A DNA stretch of 64,000 bases from Verrucomicrobium sp. Lineage in GTDB: Bacteria; Verrucomicrobiota; Verrucomicrobiia; Methylacidiphilales; GAS474. Shown here in pieces: positions 25,040 to 33,146 of the stretch. The stretch's first letter is position 1. Every line of letters starts with the position of its first letter. A program made the translations under genes and the position numbers. Under the pieces are notes generated by a model that was given only the letters and a program-made list of their open reading frames with translations, was not told the origin of the DNA and made no database searches. The stretch covers positions 1-64,000 of the forward strand of contig JAPWJX010000009.1 of the NCBI GenBank assembly GCA_028283855.1. Reading direction: 5' to 3'.

Positions 25040-27532
25040 ATGACGCGATTTCTCGTTTTGCTCTTCCTCTCCTGGGCGGCGTGCGCCCAGGGGGCGGACC
25101 GGCCTGCCGTGGCGGTGCTGGTGGAGCCGGGGCTTTTGCCTGTGGGGGGCACTCCGGCCTTGGCGCCGGAACGGATCCCGGAGTTGCTGACAAAATACGG
25201 CCTGCCGACCCGGGTGGTGAGCGCGGCGCAGCTCGCCGGGACGACGCGGCTCAATCCGGACGATTTCCCAATCCTGATCCTGCCCTATGGGGATGCCTAT
25301 CCCCGCGCGCTCCGCACGGCGCTGCGGGATTATCACAAGGCGGGCGGCTACCTGATCCTGGACGGCTTCCCCTTTAGCCTCCCTTGCCGGAAGGAGGGGG
25401 ACCAGTGGGTGCCGATGGAGCGGGGGGAGGATTACGGAAGGAGCTCGGGCGGCCTGGGAACGGGCGCTCCCGCGCCCGCGCCGCCGGGACCGTGGAAGAT
25501 CGCGGAAGGAAACCCCCTGCTTTTGGAGGAGGGTGCGCTGCCGCCGTCCCGGGAGGATGGGCAGGCCTTCTGCCTGGACCGGAAGTCTCTGGACCCGCTG
25601 GATGAGGTGACGCCGCTCATTGAGGCCGGGGAGGGCGGGGTGCCGGTGGCGGCGATCGTCCGCCATCGAGGCGGCGATTTTTCCGGCGCTCTCGATGTCT
25701 GGCTGGGGGACGCGGCGGGCCGGGTGACGCCGGAGGACGGTTATTTGGCCCGGCAGCTTCTGGTCCGCGCCGCCGCCTGGTGCCTGAAGGACCGGGGACG
25801 CCTGACGGCGGAGGAGCTGCAGGCCGTTTTCCAGGCCGCCGCGGCGGAGCCGAAGCCGGAGGCGTTCCCTTCCGCCCTGGCCTACGCGCGCCGTGCCCGG
25901 CCCTGGGGGGAGACGTTCCTGCCGAAGTCGGCCCGGCCCGGGAAGATCGTGGCGGTGAACGCCGCCGCGCTTTCCCCGGAGGAGCAGCGGGCGCTTGTCT
26001 CCCTGCAGGCGCTGACGAGCCGGGAGGCGCCCCGGATTTGGCTCAATTTTACGGCTGCGGACCGTTTCTGGCTCGATTGGCACGTGCGGAAGGAGTGGAT
26101 CGAGGAGGTGGAGACGGCGGGCGATTGGCAGGATCTTTTCCGCCGCTTTGCCGGCGCCTATCAGGGCGCGGTGGTGCCGGACCCGGCCCTTTACCGGGGC
26201 GACATCCTGGCGGCCAATGTGGCGGCGTGTGAGGATCTGATCGTGGCCACGCCGGAATTGGCGGAGCGGCTGGGCATCCCGGTGAAAGTCGATCTGCGGG
26301 GCCGTTTCAAGACGTATGCGGAGGGGATGGAATGGGTTTTGGAAACGTACCAGGACCGCTTTAACCATTTCCTGTGCGACATGGCCCCGGCGATGAACGG
26401 CTCCGTGGCTTATGCGATGCAGTGGCGCGCGCCGATCTTTTGGCCGTGCGGGCCGGTCGATGCGCTGCGTCCCGGCGCGGACCGGCTGCGGGAGCTGGCG
26501 CTGGCCGCGCGGATCCTGGCCGCGCAGGCGCCGAATACGGCGATGCTGGGCTTCCCTTACGCCGGGGAAGGGATCGGCATCGGGGAGGAGGCGGGCGTGG
26601 CGCTGGCCAGCGGCTACGGGGTTTCCCTGGTGTGCAGCGATCACTTGAATAACGGGTGCGTGACCAGCGGCGTGGCGCTGGACGGCGCGGTGCAGGGAGC
26701 GGCGGCGGACGGCCCCGCTCTGGAGCCGGACAAGATCTATGTGGCGCTGGCTCTTTCCGACGGGGACAACGAGAACGCCTGGACGGAATTTTTCCGCCCC
26801 TATTTCACGCATTCCCGGCATGGGACGTTCCCCGCCGCCTTCGGCATGGGACCGGCGATCCTGGACCTCCAACCGGGCGTGGCCCGGTGGTATTTCGAGC
26901 GGGCGGGGGAGGGCACGGAGTTTTTGGCCGACGTTTCCGGTATCGGCTCCATCGATCCGGCGCGCTATGGGAGCCGCTACACGGAGCCCCACAAGGTGCT
27001 GGACGGCTTCCTGGATTGGACGGCCTGGTACATGGGGCGCCTGGGGATGAAGACGGTGCGGACGGTCTCCGGCGGGGACGACCTGCTCTCCGCCTACGCG
27101 GAGAAGCTGCCCGCGCTCCATTCGATCTTTGCCGACGTGGGGAGGACGGGCGGGGATGAGCCGCTGGTTTCGACGTTGCCGGGCGGTCTGCCGGTTTTCC
27201 GCGCGGGGACGGATTGGAAGCACGCCGGGGAGGGCTACACCGGGTTCTTAAAGGAGGTCCGGGAGGCCGCTGGCGCGGAGCGCCCGGCTTTCGTCAATGG
27301 CTTCGTCCATAGCTGGAGTTACGGGCCGGACGCGCTGGCTTCCATCTACGAGCACCGGGATGAGAACATGGTCTTCGTCACGCCCGCGCAGCTGGCGCGG
27401 CTTTACCGGCAGGCCCAGGCCGCCGCGCAGGAGAAAAAGAAGGGGGAGGAGGAGGTGAAGAAGGCCCTTCCCGCCACTGCGGCGCCGGATGCGCCGCTGC
27501 CGTTGCCCGACATGGATTCGAACCATGACTAA
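25040..27532 (+). CDS. Exported GxGYxYP-family protein (putative glycoside hydrolase-like)
   Basis: 830 residues with a signal peptide (MTRFLVLLFLSWAACAQGAD). An N-terminal domain of about 260 residues resembles a glutamine-amidotransferase or Rossmann-type beta-alpha fold (FPILILPYGDAYPRALRTAL). Residues about 310-790 look like the GxGYxYP putative glycoside hydrolase family (PF14323), including ALALSDGDNENAWTEFFRPY and FVNGFVHSWSYGP; catalytic activity is not proven for the family. The C-terminus is a Lys/Glu and Pro-rich tail, and its last ten codons run antisense through the 3' half of the tRNA-Gln gene. It follows the pseudopilin trio by seven bases, so it is probably in the same operon. 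Confidence 0.72.
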   Translation: MTRFLVLLFLSWAACAQGADRPAVAVLVEPGLLPVGGTPALAPERIPELLTKYGLPTRVVSAAQLAGTTRLNPDDFPILILPYGDAYPRALRTALRDYHKAGGYLILDGFPFSLPCRKEGDQWVPMERGEDYGRSSGGLGTGAPAPAPPGPWKIAEGNPLLLEEGALPPSREDGQAFCLDRKSLDPLDEVTPLIEAGEGGVPVAAIVRHRGGDFSGALDVWLGDAAGRVTPEDGYLARQLLVRAAAWCLKDRGRLTAEELQAVFQAAAAEPKPEAFPSALAYARRARPWGETFLPKSARPGKIVAVNAAALSPEEQRALVSLQALTSREAPRIWLNFTAADRFWLDWHVRKEWIEEVETAGDWQDLFRRFAGAYQGAVVPDPALYRGDILAANVAACEDLIVATPELAERLGIPVKVDLRGRFKTYAEGMEWVLETYQDRFNHFLCDMAPAMNGSVAYAMQWRAPIFWPCGPVDALRPGADRLRELALAARILAAQAPNTAMLGFPYAGEGIGIGEEAGVALASGYGVSLVCSDHLNNGCVTSGVALDGAVQGAAADGPALEPDKIYVALALSDGDNENAWTEFFRPYFTHSRHGTFPAAFGMGPAILDLQPGVARWYFERAGEGTEFLADVSGIGSIDPARYGSRYTEPHKVLDGFLDWTAWYMGRLGMKTVRTVSGGDDLLSAYAEKLPALHSIFADVGRTGGDEPLVSTLPGGLPVFRAGTDWKHAGEGYTGFLKEVREAAGAERPAFVNGFVHSWSYGPDALASIYEHRDENMVFVTPAQLARLYRQAQAAAQEKKKGEEEVKKALPATAAPDAPLPLPDMDSNHD

Positions 27533-27573
27533 AAGCTCCAAAGGCTTCTGTGCTACCATTACACCATCGGGCA
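27503..27573 (-). tRNA. tRNA-Gln (TTG anticodon)
   Basis: Read on the minus strand, the acceptor arms TGCCCGA and TCGGGCA pair perfectly. The D arm is GTGT/GCAC, and the anticodon stem GAAGC/GCTTT holds loop CTTTGGA, giving anticodon TTG. The T arm is CATGG/CCATG around TTCGAAT. The discriminator is A and no CCA is encoded. It overlaps the end of the GxGYxYP gene on the other strand. Confidence 0.95.
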
Positions 27574-27619
27574 GGACGGTGGCTTTCTCTGATTTAGGGG
27601 GGTAGGCTGGGGCTGTCAA

Positions 27620-27633
27620 CGCGCCGCGGCGCG
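27620..27633. repeat. 14-base perfect GC palindrome between two tRNA genes
   Basis: CGCGCCGCGGCGCG is its own reverse complement and lies in the 97-base gap between tRNA-Glu and tRNA-Gln. No T run follows on either strand, so it is not a standard terminator. The rest of the gap shows nothing recognisable. Confidence 0.35.
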
Positions 27634-27670
27634 GAATTCGGCGCGAGTCCGAAAAAATGAAGAGTAAGAA

Positions 27671-27743
27671 TAGCCCCAACGGGATTCGAACCCGTGCACC
27701 CGCCTTGAGAGGGCGGTATCCTAACCAATTAGATGATGGGGCC
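27671..27743 (-). tRNA. tRNA-Glu (CTC anticodon)
   Basis: On the minus strand the acceptor GGCCCCA pairs with TGGGGCT (one G-T). Anticodon stem CCGCC/GGCGG closes loop CTCTCAA, giving anticodon CTC. The T arm is CGGG/CCCG around TTCGAAT. The discriminator is A and no CCA is encoded. It lies 97 bases upstream of tRNA-Gln on the same strand, so the two may be one transcript. Confidence 0.95.
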
Positions 27744-27863
27744 GTCTAAAAGGAACGGGGATCGTGCACGAGTTTTCCCAATCCGGCAAGGCCGATTGCC
27801 GGTTAGCTTGAACTTTTAGGTTGCAGGGGGGTACTCTGGCAGGGGCCCCGCCCTTTTAAGCAC

Positions 27864-29549
27864 ATGAAGAACTGGACGATTAAAGGCAAAGTCATGGCGG
27901 GATTCGCCATCCTCTTGGCGGTAAGCCTCCTGGTAGGCGTTTTCAGCTGCCTTCACTTCCGCAGCATGCACCACGGCGCGCTGCGCGTGGGAAGGGATTA
28001 TGAGCCCGCCCTGGCCGCCTTGAACCGGGCCAGCTCCCTCCTGCAAAACCAGCAGGTCCTCCTCCTGGAGGAAATGGGGGCCGTGCCGGAGGCGATCCGC
28101 GGCGTCGACGACCGTCTGGACCGCAGCTTGGTGGAAGCGGACCGGCTCCTGGGCGCCTTTCACACGGAAGACCCCTGGCAGCAGGCCCACTGGACGCGGT
28201 TGAAGGAAGCCCAGCAGGACTATCTGGACAAGCTCTCCACCGTCCGGCGCCTGACCCTCTCCGGGCAGGCCAAGGAGGCCTTTGCCGCCTACCACTCCTC
28301 CCTGCGGCCCGCCTTGGCCCATTGGGAAAAGGAGCTGCAAGCCTCCTATGAGTTCAACCAGCAGGCGATCACCCGCTTTTGCGAGGAGACGCGCCAGGAG
28401 GCCGGCATCGGCACCATCGGCGTCATCGTGGGCATCCTGGGGGTGCTGGCCATCGGCGCGGCGACAGAGCTGTTCCTGGTCCGCCCCGTGAACCAGACTC
28501 TGCGCCAGACCGGCGACGACCTGGGAGCGGGAGCTGACGAGATGCTCCGCGCGGCGGAGCAGGTTTCCTCCTCCAACCAGCTTTTGGCCAATGGGGCGAG
28601 CCAGCAGGCCGCCTCCCTGGAGCAAATCGGCGCTTCCCTGGACGAGATCGGCGGGGCCACGCGGGCCAACGCGGAGAGCGCCCGCAAGGCCCAGGACCTT
28701 TCCGGCGAGGCCCGGCAGGCGGCGGAAGGCGGCGCGGCCCGCAACGCCGAGATGCAGGAATCGATGCAGGCCATCCGCGAGGCCGGGCTGGAGATGGAGG
28801 AAGCCATCGTCGGCATCCGCAAGTCGAGCCAGGAGGTCTCCAAGATCGTTCGGGCCATCGACGAGATCGCCTTTCAAACGAATATTTTGGCCCTCAACGC
28901 GGCGGTGGAGGCGGCCCGTGCCGGGGAGGCGGGGGCGGGCTTCGCCGTCGTGGCGGACGAGGTGCGGAACCTGGCCCAGCGCAGCGTCGCCGCCGCGAAG
29001 GAAACCGCCCGCCTGATCGACGCGGCTTCCGTCCAGAGCAACCGGGGCGTGGCCGCCAATGCGAAGGTTTCCGCCAGCGTGGCCCGGATCACGGAGAAAT
29101 CGGCCATCGTCGGCGAAGGCCTCGACCACATCGTGGGGAAGGTGCGGGAAGTCGATTCCCTTATCGGTTCCATCACGACCTCCTCCCAGGACCAGCACGC
29201 GGGCCTGGAAGAGATCCGGCGGGAGGTCATCCAGCTGGACCACGTCACCCAGGCCAACGCCTCCACGGCGGAGGAGACCGCTGCCGCCGCCGAGGAACTC
29301 AACGCCCAGGCCTCCGAGCTGCGGGAGCTGGTGAAAGTCCTCCGTACCCTGGTGGGCACGAAGTCCGTTGCCAAACCCCAGCCCTCCGCCCGTTCCGCCG
29401 GGCCTTCCTATGCCTCCACCGTGGGCACGCCCCTTCCGCTGGCATTTCAGCGGATGGACGTGGTGCCCCCTCCGCCGCCCGCTTCCTTCCCGCATGAGGC
29501 GCCGCGCCGCCCTGTCACCTCTCCCGACGACGAGTTCGTCGACATGTAG
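27864..29549 (+). CDS. Methyl-accepting chemotaxis protein
   Basis: 561 residues. Membrane segment 1 is near 10-32 ([20 protein letters not shown]). A periplasmic helical region of about 155 residues suggests a four-helix-bundle sensor, and membrane segment 2 is near 188-212 ([20 protein letters not shown]). The cytoplasmic signalling hairpin has the highly conserved tip [20 protein letters not shown] with [16 protein letters not shown]. The linker after segment 2 ([20 protein letters not shown]) is short and does not show a clear HAMP domain. The C-terminus is Pro-rich without the NWETF-type CheR-docking peptide. It would signal to CheA/CheW, none of which are encoded nearby. It appears to be a single-gene unit. 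Confidence 0.92.
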   Translation: MKNWTIKGKVMAGFAILLAVSLLVGVFSCLHFRSMHHGALRVGRDYEPALAALNRASSLLQNQQVLLLEEMGAVPEAIRGVDDRLDRSLVEADRLLGAFHTEDPWQQAHWTRLKEAQQDYLDKLSTVRRLTLSGQAKEAFAAYHSSLRPALAHWEKELQASYEFNQQAITRFCEETRQEAGIGTIGVIVGILGVLAIGAATELFLVRPVNQTLRQTGDDLGAGADEMLRAAEQVSSSNQLLANGASQQAASLEQIGASLDEIGGATRANAESARKAQDLSGEARQAAEGGAARNAEMQESMQAIREAGLEMEEAIVGIRKSSQEVSKIVRAIDEIAFQTNILALNAAVEAARAGEAGAGFAVVADEVRNLAQRSVAAAKETARLIDAASVQSNRGVAANAKVSASVARITEKSAIVGEGLDHIVGKVREVDSLIGSITTSSQDQHAGLEEIRREVIQLDHVTQANASTAEETAAAAEELNAQASELRELVKVLRTLVGTKSVAKPQPSARSAGPSYASTVGTPLPLAFQRMDVVPPPPPASFPHEAPRRPVTSPDDEFVDM

Positions 29550-29557
29550 TGGAAACG

Positions 29558-29591
29558 AAAAACCCCGCGCCGCCGAAGGGGCGACGCGGGG
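29558..29591 (-). terminator. Intrinsic terminator for the 29613-30137 gene
   Basis: The hairpin CCCCGCG-C-CGCC with GGCG-A-CGCGGGG (one mismatch) is followed on the minus strand by TTTTT (29558-29562). On the plus strand it is followed by G-rich sequence, so it mainly serves the minus-strand gene and only weakly the chemoreceptor. Confidence 0.7.
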
Positions 29592-29612
29592 GTGGGAATG
29601 GCTACTCCCGGA

Positions 29613-30137
29613 TTAAGGACGGGGGCCGCCGGGGCCGGGAGGGCGCGGCAGGGTATCCAGGATCTTCTTCTGCTCCGGCGTCAGCAGGGGCAGGGCCTTG
29701 GCCTTGGCGCCTTCGATGATCTTCTTGGCCGCCTCATGCTTCTCCGTGCGGTTCTTTTCCAGCGCGGTCACCGCGTCCGCGACGATCGGACGCAACTTTG
29801 TCTTTTGATCGTCCGTCAAGGAAAGGAGCCGGGTCAGATGGTCCAGCACCGCGTCAGGATTTAAGGCTTCCGGGCCATGGCCGAAACCGGGCCCCGGGCC
29901 GGGGCCGTGCATGGGGCCGAAACCGGGACCGCCAGGGCCAGGGCCGGGGCCGTGCCGTTCGGCGAAGGCGGGGCAGCCCTTGCCATCGGGACCGCCATGG
30001 TGGCAGAAGAAATGGTGGTGTCGTCCGCCGACGAAGTGGATGAGGAGGATCGCCAGGATCACCACGTTCAAGACGAGGTTGATCAGGCCCAATTTGGCGC
30101 CGCAATCGCAGCGTTTGCCTTCAGAGGTGTCGCTCAT
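29613..30137 (-). CDS. Membrane-anchored His/Gly/Pro-rich protein with LTxxQ (Spy/CpxP-like) motifs
   Basis: 174 residues. A short N-terminus with CDCGAK precedes one membrane helix (LINLVLNVVILAILLIHFV, about 18-38). A His/Cys cluster (GRHHHFFCHHGG) and a Gly-Pro-His low-complexity stretch (about 60-90) follow. The last 80 residues are helical with LSLTDDQKTKLRPIV and LLTPEQKKILDTL, which are LTxxQ-type motifs of the Spy/CpxP/ZraP periplasmic chaperone and metal-stress group. The His/Cys clusters suggest metal binding. Role in envelope stress or metal sensing is inference. It ends at its own terminator. Confidence 0.6.
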   Translation of the reverse strand: MSDTSEGKRCDCGAKLGLINLVLNVVILAILLIHFVGGRHHHFFCHHGGPDGKGCPAFAERHGPGPGPGGPGFGPMHGPGPGPGFGHGPEALNPDAVLDHLTRLLSLTDDQKTKLRPIVADAVTALEKNRTEKHEAAKKIIEGAKAKALPLLTPEQKKILDTLPRPPGPGGPRP

Positions 30138-30213
30138 GCTCGATAAGACGCCGGACCGGCGGAGCGGTTACACCTTTTTGTGGGCTTGGAGAAGAAAGAG
30201 GGGGAAGCGAAGG

Positions 30214-30717
30214 TTAAGCCGGGCGGCTTGCCCGCAAAGCCAGGTCGGTCACAAAAGCGGCTCGTTCGGCCCGCGAGAGTCGCTTTGAGGGGGATCCGAG
30301 GCAGGAGGCGTCGATCAGATCGATGAATATTTGGGCGTACAGGATGGGGTTTCCTGCGCGGAAACGGTTCATTTTTTGTAATTTTCCAATGCTGTTGGAC
30401 AGCTTGTATATCAGTGTTTGCTCTAGTCTTTCGATTCGAAGCTGTGTCGAGTCGGTGGGATCGACTGTGGAGAGAGCGGGAAATGTCTCCTGCAAAGACA
30501 GGCGTTCTTTGACGATGGCGGAAAGGGCGACCTCAAGAGTGGGGGAGTTTTCCTGGCATTCTTCGACGGTGACGATGAGCCGCTTGAGCTCCCTTTCCCT
30601 GATGAGGAGGTAGAGCTCTTTTTTTGTGGTCGTATCCAAGAGGGCCTTGATTTGATTCTGGCATCTGATCTTCTGCTGCGTGGCTTCCATGATGTGGGAG
30701 CGAGAGCTGGGAAACAT
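30214..30717 (-). CDS. Hypothetical helical protein
   Basis: 167 residues from ATG 30717; MEATQQKIRC at 30690 is an alternative start. It has no signal peptide or membrane segment. The first 110 residues look helical and possibly coiled coil (TTKKELYLLIRERELKRLIV). The C-terminus is basic (SPSKRLSRAERAAFVTDLAL). It begins six bases after the stop of the DUF4410 lipoprotein gene, so it is in the same operon. No family is recognised. Its A/T content is slightly higher than its neighbours' by eye. Confidence 0.55.
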   Translation of the reverse strand: MFPSSRSHIMEATQQKIRCQNQIKALLDTTTKKELYLLIRERELKRLIVTVEECQENSPTLEVALSAIVKERLSLQETFPALSTVDPTDSTQLRIERLEQTLIYKLSNSIGKLQKMNRFRAGNPILYAQIFIDLIDASCLGSPSKRLSRAERAAFVTDLALRASRPA

Positions 30718-30723
30718 GGGGCC

Positions 30724-31407
30724 TTAGGTCGTGGCCGATTCGTGGATCTTGGCCTTTTTGGCTTTATCGGGGGAGAGGTAGCCGTGTTCGACCAGCATTT
30801 GGGAGAGATAGGCCGATATCATGCGGGCCGTCCGTTTGCTGTCGTCGGAAACGCCTTGGGCAATTCGGCCCGTGGCCGCCAGGCCGACGCCGATGGCGTT
30901 CGGGTTGATCAGGGCCCCCGGCGTGGCGCCGCTGCCGCCGGTTGTGGTGAAGGTGAATGCGGGAACGGTGTCGGAAACGGAAAGGTCGTAGACTTCGACC
31001 GCCGTTTCCATCTTGGTTCCACCGGCGCCGCACCCAAAGAATACCCGCATGGCGCGGCTACCCTGATTGATGCGGAGGAAGCGCCCTTGCACGAGCCAGG
31101 CGGGCTGAGGGGTGGATGCGTTCCGGTCGATGCCTCCTTTTTCCGCGGGAAGGCCCAGTTTCCCGATCGATTTGCAGAGCGCCTTGCTGAGGTCGTCGGC
31201 CACTTGCTTTTGGAAGGCGGACATTTCCTCGCCCTCGCGGTCGGCGTTCACTTTTGCTCCTTCGAACGAAAAGTTGGAGACAATGATTTTCTGGGGCGCC
31301 TGGGCTTGGGATTGATGGGCGGTGGCGCTTTCTGGGTGGACGCTTACGGAGGCGCAGCCCTGGAGGAGCAGGCCGCCGAGGAGGAAAACAAAAAATGCCA
31401 ATCTCAT
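30724..31407 (-). CDS. DUF4410-type lipoprotein
   Basis: 227 residues with a lipoprotein signal (FFVFLLGGLLLQGCASVSVH); the lipidated Cys is near residue 18. The mature region contains AWLVQGRFLRINQGSRAMRV and FFGCGAGGTKMETAVEVYDL, which is the pattern of DUF4410 (PF14366) envelope proteins of unknown function. It is divergent from the LysR gene across an 84-base A/T-rich gap holding an LTTR-like site, which suggests LysR control. It is followed closely by the 30214 gene. Confidence 0.72.
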   Translation of the reverse strand: MRLAFFVFLLGGLLLQGCASVSVHPESATAHQSQAQAPQKIIVSNFSFEGAKVNADREGEEMSAFQKQVADDLSKALCKSIGKLGLPAEKGGIDRNASTPQPAWLVQGRFLRINQGSRAMRVFFGCGAGGTKMETAVEVYDLSVSDTVPAFTFTTTGGSGATPGALINPNAIGVGLAATGRIAQGVSDDSKRTARMISAYLSQMLVEHGYLSPDKAKKAKIHESATT

Positions 31408-31430
31408 GGCCCGATCTTAAAGCGTGGCGC

Positions 31431-31450
31431 ATCATTTTATGAAATATGAT
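31431..31450. promoter_or_regulatory. Candidate LysR-type operator (T-N11-A)
   Basis: ATCAT-N10-ATGAT forms an interrupted inverted repeat with the T-N11-A shape of LysR-type regulator boxes, in the divergent gap between the DUF4410 and LysR genes. A second palindrome, GATTTAAATC, overlaps it at 31448-31457. GGAG at 31486-31489 is the ribosome-binding site of the LysR gene. Confidence 0.45.
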
Positions 31451-31491
31451 TTAAATCTAGATCAATAGCTTAAATATATTAATCTGGAGCC

Positions 31492-32475
31492 ATGGAATTG
31501 CGGCATTTGCGTTACTTCGTGGCGATCGCCGAGGATCTGAATTTTTCCAAAGCGGCGCGGCGCCTGCACGTTTCCCAGCCGCCTCTTACCCAGGCGATCC
31601 AGAATCTGGAAAAGGAGCTGGGAGCGAAGCTCTTTGAGCGAACCAGCCGGAGTGTGCGGCTGACGGATGACGGCGTTTTTTTTCTGGAGCGCGCCCGCGG
31701 TATTTTGGGCCAGGTGACCAGGGCCGCCGATGATCTGCGGCTGCGCGGCAGCGGGAAAAAGGAAATTCTCCGCGTTGGATTTGCGGGGGGAGAGGCTTTT
31801 TTCCCCGCGACAATTCGACGTTTTAGGAAGCGCTTTCCTCAGGTCCATCTGGAGTTCATTCCTTCCACGGAACGCTTCTCCCGCGAGTTTCTTCAGGACG
31901 ATGAGGCCGATTTGAACCTGGGCGCGTATTTTCCCCCGGACTCTCAATTTGACTCGCGGCTTTGGATCGAGGCGGAGCTGGTGGCGATGGTCTCGACGCG
32001 GCATCCGCTTGCCAAGAGAAAGCAGATTTCCATTGAGCAATTGAAAAACGAGCGGCTTTTGCTGCTGCCCGGCTTAGGCCGGGCGACCGATTTGGGGCGG
32101 GAAGCCCTTCAGTTTTGCCGGGAAATCGGAAGATTTGAGCCGAAGATCTATCGTCACTATGAGGATTCCCGTGTGACGGTCACCCTTGTGGCGGTGGAGG
32201 CGGGAGCGGCGGTGGTCAGCGCTTTCCAGGCTCTGGGAAATTTGCCGGAGGTGGTTTTTGTGCCGTTTCGCGAAAAAACGCCGAAGGTTCAGGCGGGGGT
32301 TGTTTGGCGTCGCGACCGCGCTACCCCCGCGTTGACGGCATTTCTCGACGAGCTGGAGGAGTCGATCCGGATGACGGCGGAAAATCGGCCTGGCGGACCT
32401 AAGTTTCAGAAGAACCTTTTGGCCAGTCCTTCTCAGAAGAAGGGGTATTCGAAAAGCGCGTGGTACGCGGACTGA
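31492..32475 (+). CDS. LysR-family transcriptional regulator
   Basis: 327 residues. The N-terminal winged helix-turn-helix is canonical: MELRHLRYFVAIAEDLNFSK, then AARRLHVSQPPLTQAIQNLE and KLFERTSRSVRLTDDG. The effector-binding domain spans about 90-300 (LRVGFAGGEAFFPATIRRFR). The last 25 residues are a basic extra tail. LysR proteins usually control a divergent neighbour, here the DUF4410 operon, and themselves; the ligand is unknown. A Shine-Dalgarno GGAG lies three bases before the ATG. Over-represented A/T upstream fits a promoter and operator region. Confidence 0.9.
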   Translation: MELRHLRYFVAIAEDLNFSKAARRLHVSQPPLTQAIQNLEKELGAKLFERTSRSVRLTDDGVFFLERARGILGQVTRAADDLRLRGSGKKEILRVGFAGGEAFFPATIRRFRKRFPQVHLEFIPSTERFSREFLQDDEADLNLGAYFPPDSQFDSRLWIEAELVAMVSTRHPLAKRKQISIEQLKNERLLLLPGLGRATDLGREALQFCREIGRFEPKIYRHYEDSRVTVTLVAVEAGAAVVSAFQALGNLPEVVFVPFREKTPKVQAGVVWRRDRATPALTAFLDELEESIRMTAENRPGGPKFQKNLLASPSQKKGYSKSAWYAD

Positions 32476-32483
32476 GAAAAGAG

Positions 32484-32560
32484 TGGCGGAGCCAACGGGG
32501 CTCGAACCCGCAACCTCTGCCGTGACAGGGCAGCGCTCTAACCAATTGAGCTATGGCTCC
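32484..32560 (-). tRNA. tRNA-Asp (GTC anticodon), CCA encoded
   Basis: On the minus strand the acceptor GGAGCCA pairs perfectly with TGGCTCC. Anticodon stem CTGCC/GGCAG closes loop CTGTCAC, giving GTC. The T arm is GCGGG/CCCGT around TTCGAGC. The discriminator is G and CCA is encoded, unlike in the other two tRNAs of the window. It lies nine bases after the LysR stop on the opposite strand. Confidence 0.95.
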
Positions 32561-32606
32561 TCAGAAAGGAGTGGCAAAAATAAGGCAATGCCGCGCCGTG
32601 GCAAGC

Positions 32607-33146
32607 TTAATAAACGATGGAACTGTAAACGGGCGTGTCGCCCAGCAGTTCCCGGCCTTTGAGGGGGGAAATTTCGACCAGAAAGGCCAGCTCGACGACG
32701 GTGGCTCCGGACTGGCGGACGAGGGCCGCTGCCGCCGCGGCGGTGCCGCCGGTGGCCAGGACGTCGTCGATGATGAGGACGCGCTCTCCGGGCTGGAAGG
32801 AGCCTTCGTTCAGGGAGAGGCAGCTGCTGCCGTACTCGAGCTTGTATTCGATTTCCTGGCAGGGCGGGGGGAGTTTGCCCTTTTTGCGGATGGGGACCAT
32901 GCCGATGCCCAGGATGTTGGCCACGGCGCCGGCGAAGATGAAGCCGCGCGCGTCGATGGCGGCGACTTTCTCGATGCTTTTGCGGTGGTAGCGCTCGGTG
33001 AAGAGGGTGATGGCGAGGCGGAAGAGCTGCCCGTCGTTCAGGATGGGGCTGATGTCCCGGAAGAGGACGCCGGGGGTGGGAAAGTCCGGGACGGTGCGGA
33101 TGTTGTCTTTTAACCGCTCGATGCCGCTGCGAAAGGAGACGCTCAT
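32607..33146 (-). CDS. apt: Adenine phosphoribosyltransferase
   Basis: 179 residues, normal length. It converts adenine and PRPP to AMP (purine salvage, cytoplasm). Seen are the N-terminal DFPTPGVLFRDISPILND, AAIDARGFIFAGAVANILGI and the PRPP-binding loop VLIIDDVLATGGTAAAAAAL. The ATG overlaps the stop of the sigma-factor gene by four bases (ATGA), and the two form an operon, an unusual pairing with no obvious functional reason. Confidence 0.95.
   Translation of the reverse strand: MSVSFRSGIERLKDNIRTVPDFPTPGVLFRDISPILNDGQLFRLAITLFTERYHRKSIEKVAAIDARGFIFAGAVANILGIGMVPIRKKGKLPPPCQEIEYKLEYGSSCLSLNEGSFQPGERVLIIDDVLATGGTAAAAAALVRQSGATVVELAFLVEISPLKGRELLGDTPVYSSIVY

Noticed and set aside
27631-27645. 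Possible fourth copy of the GCCGAATT motif on the minus strand
   Set aside because: Only eight bases match, the flanks differ completely, and it lies in a GC palindrome between tRNA genes rather than before a gene.
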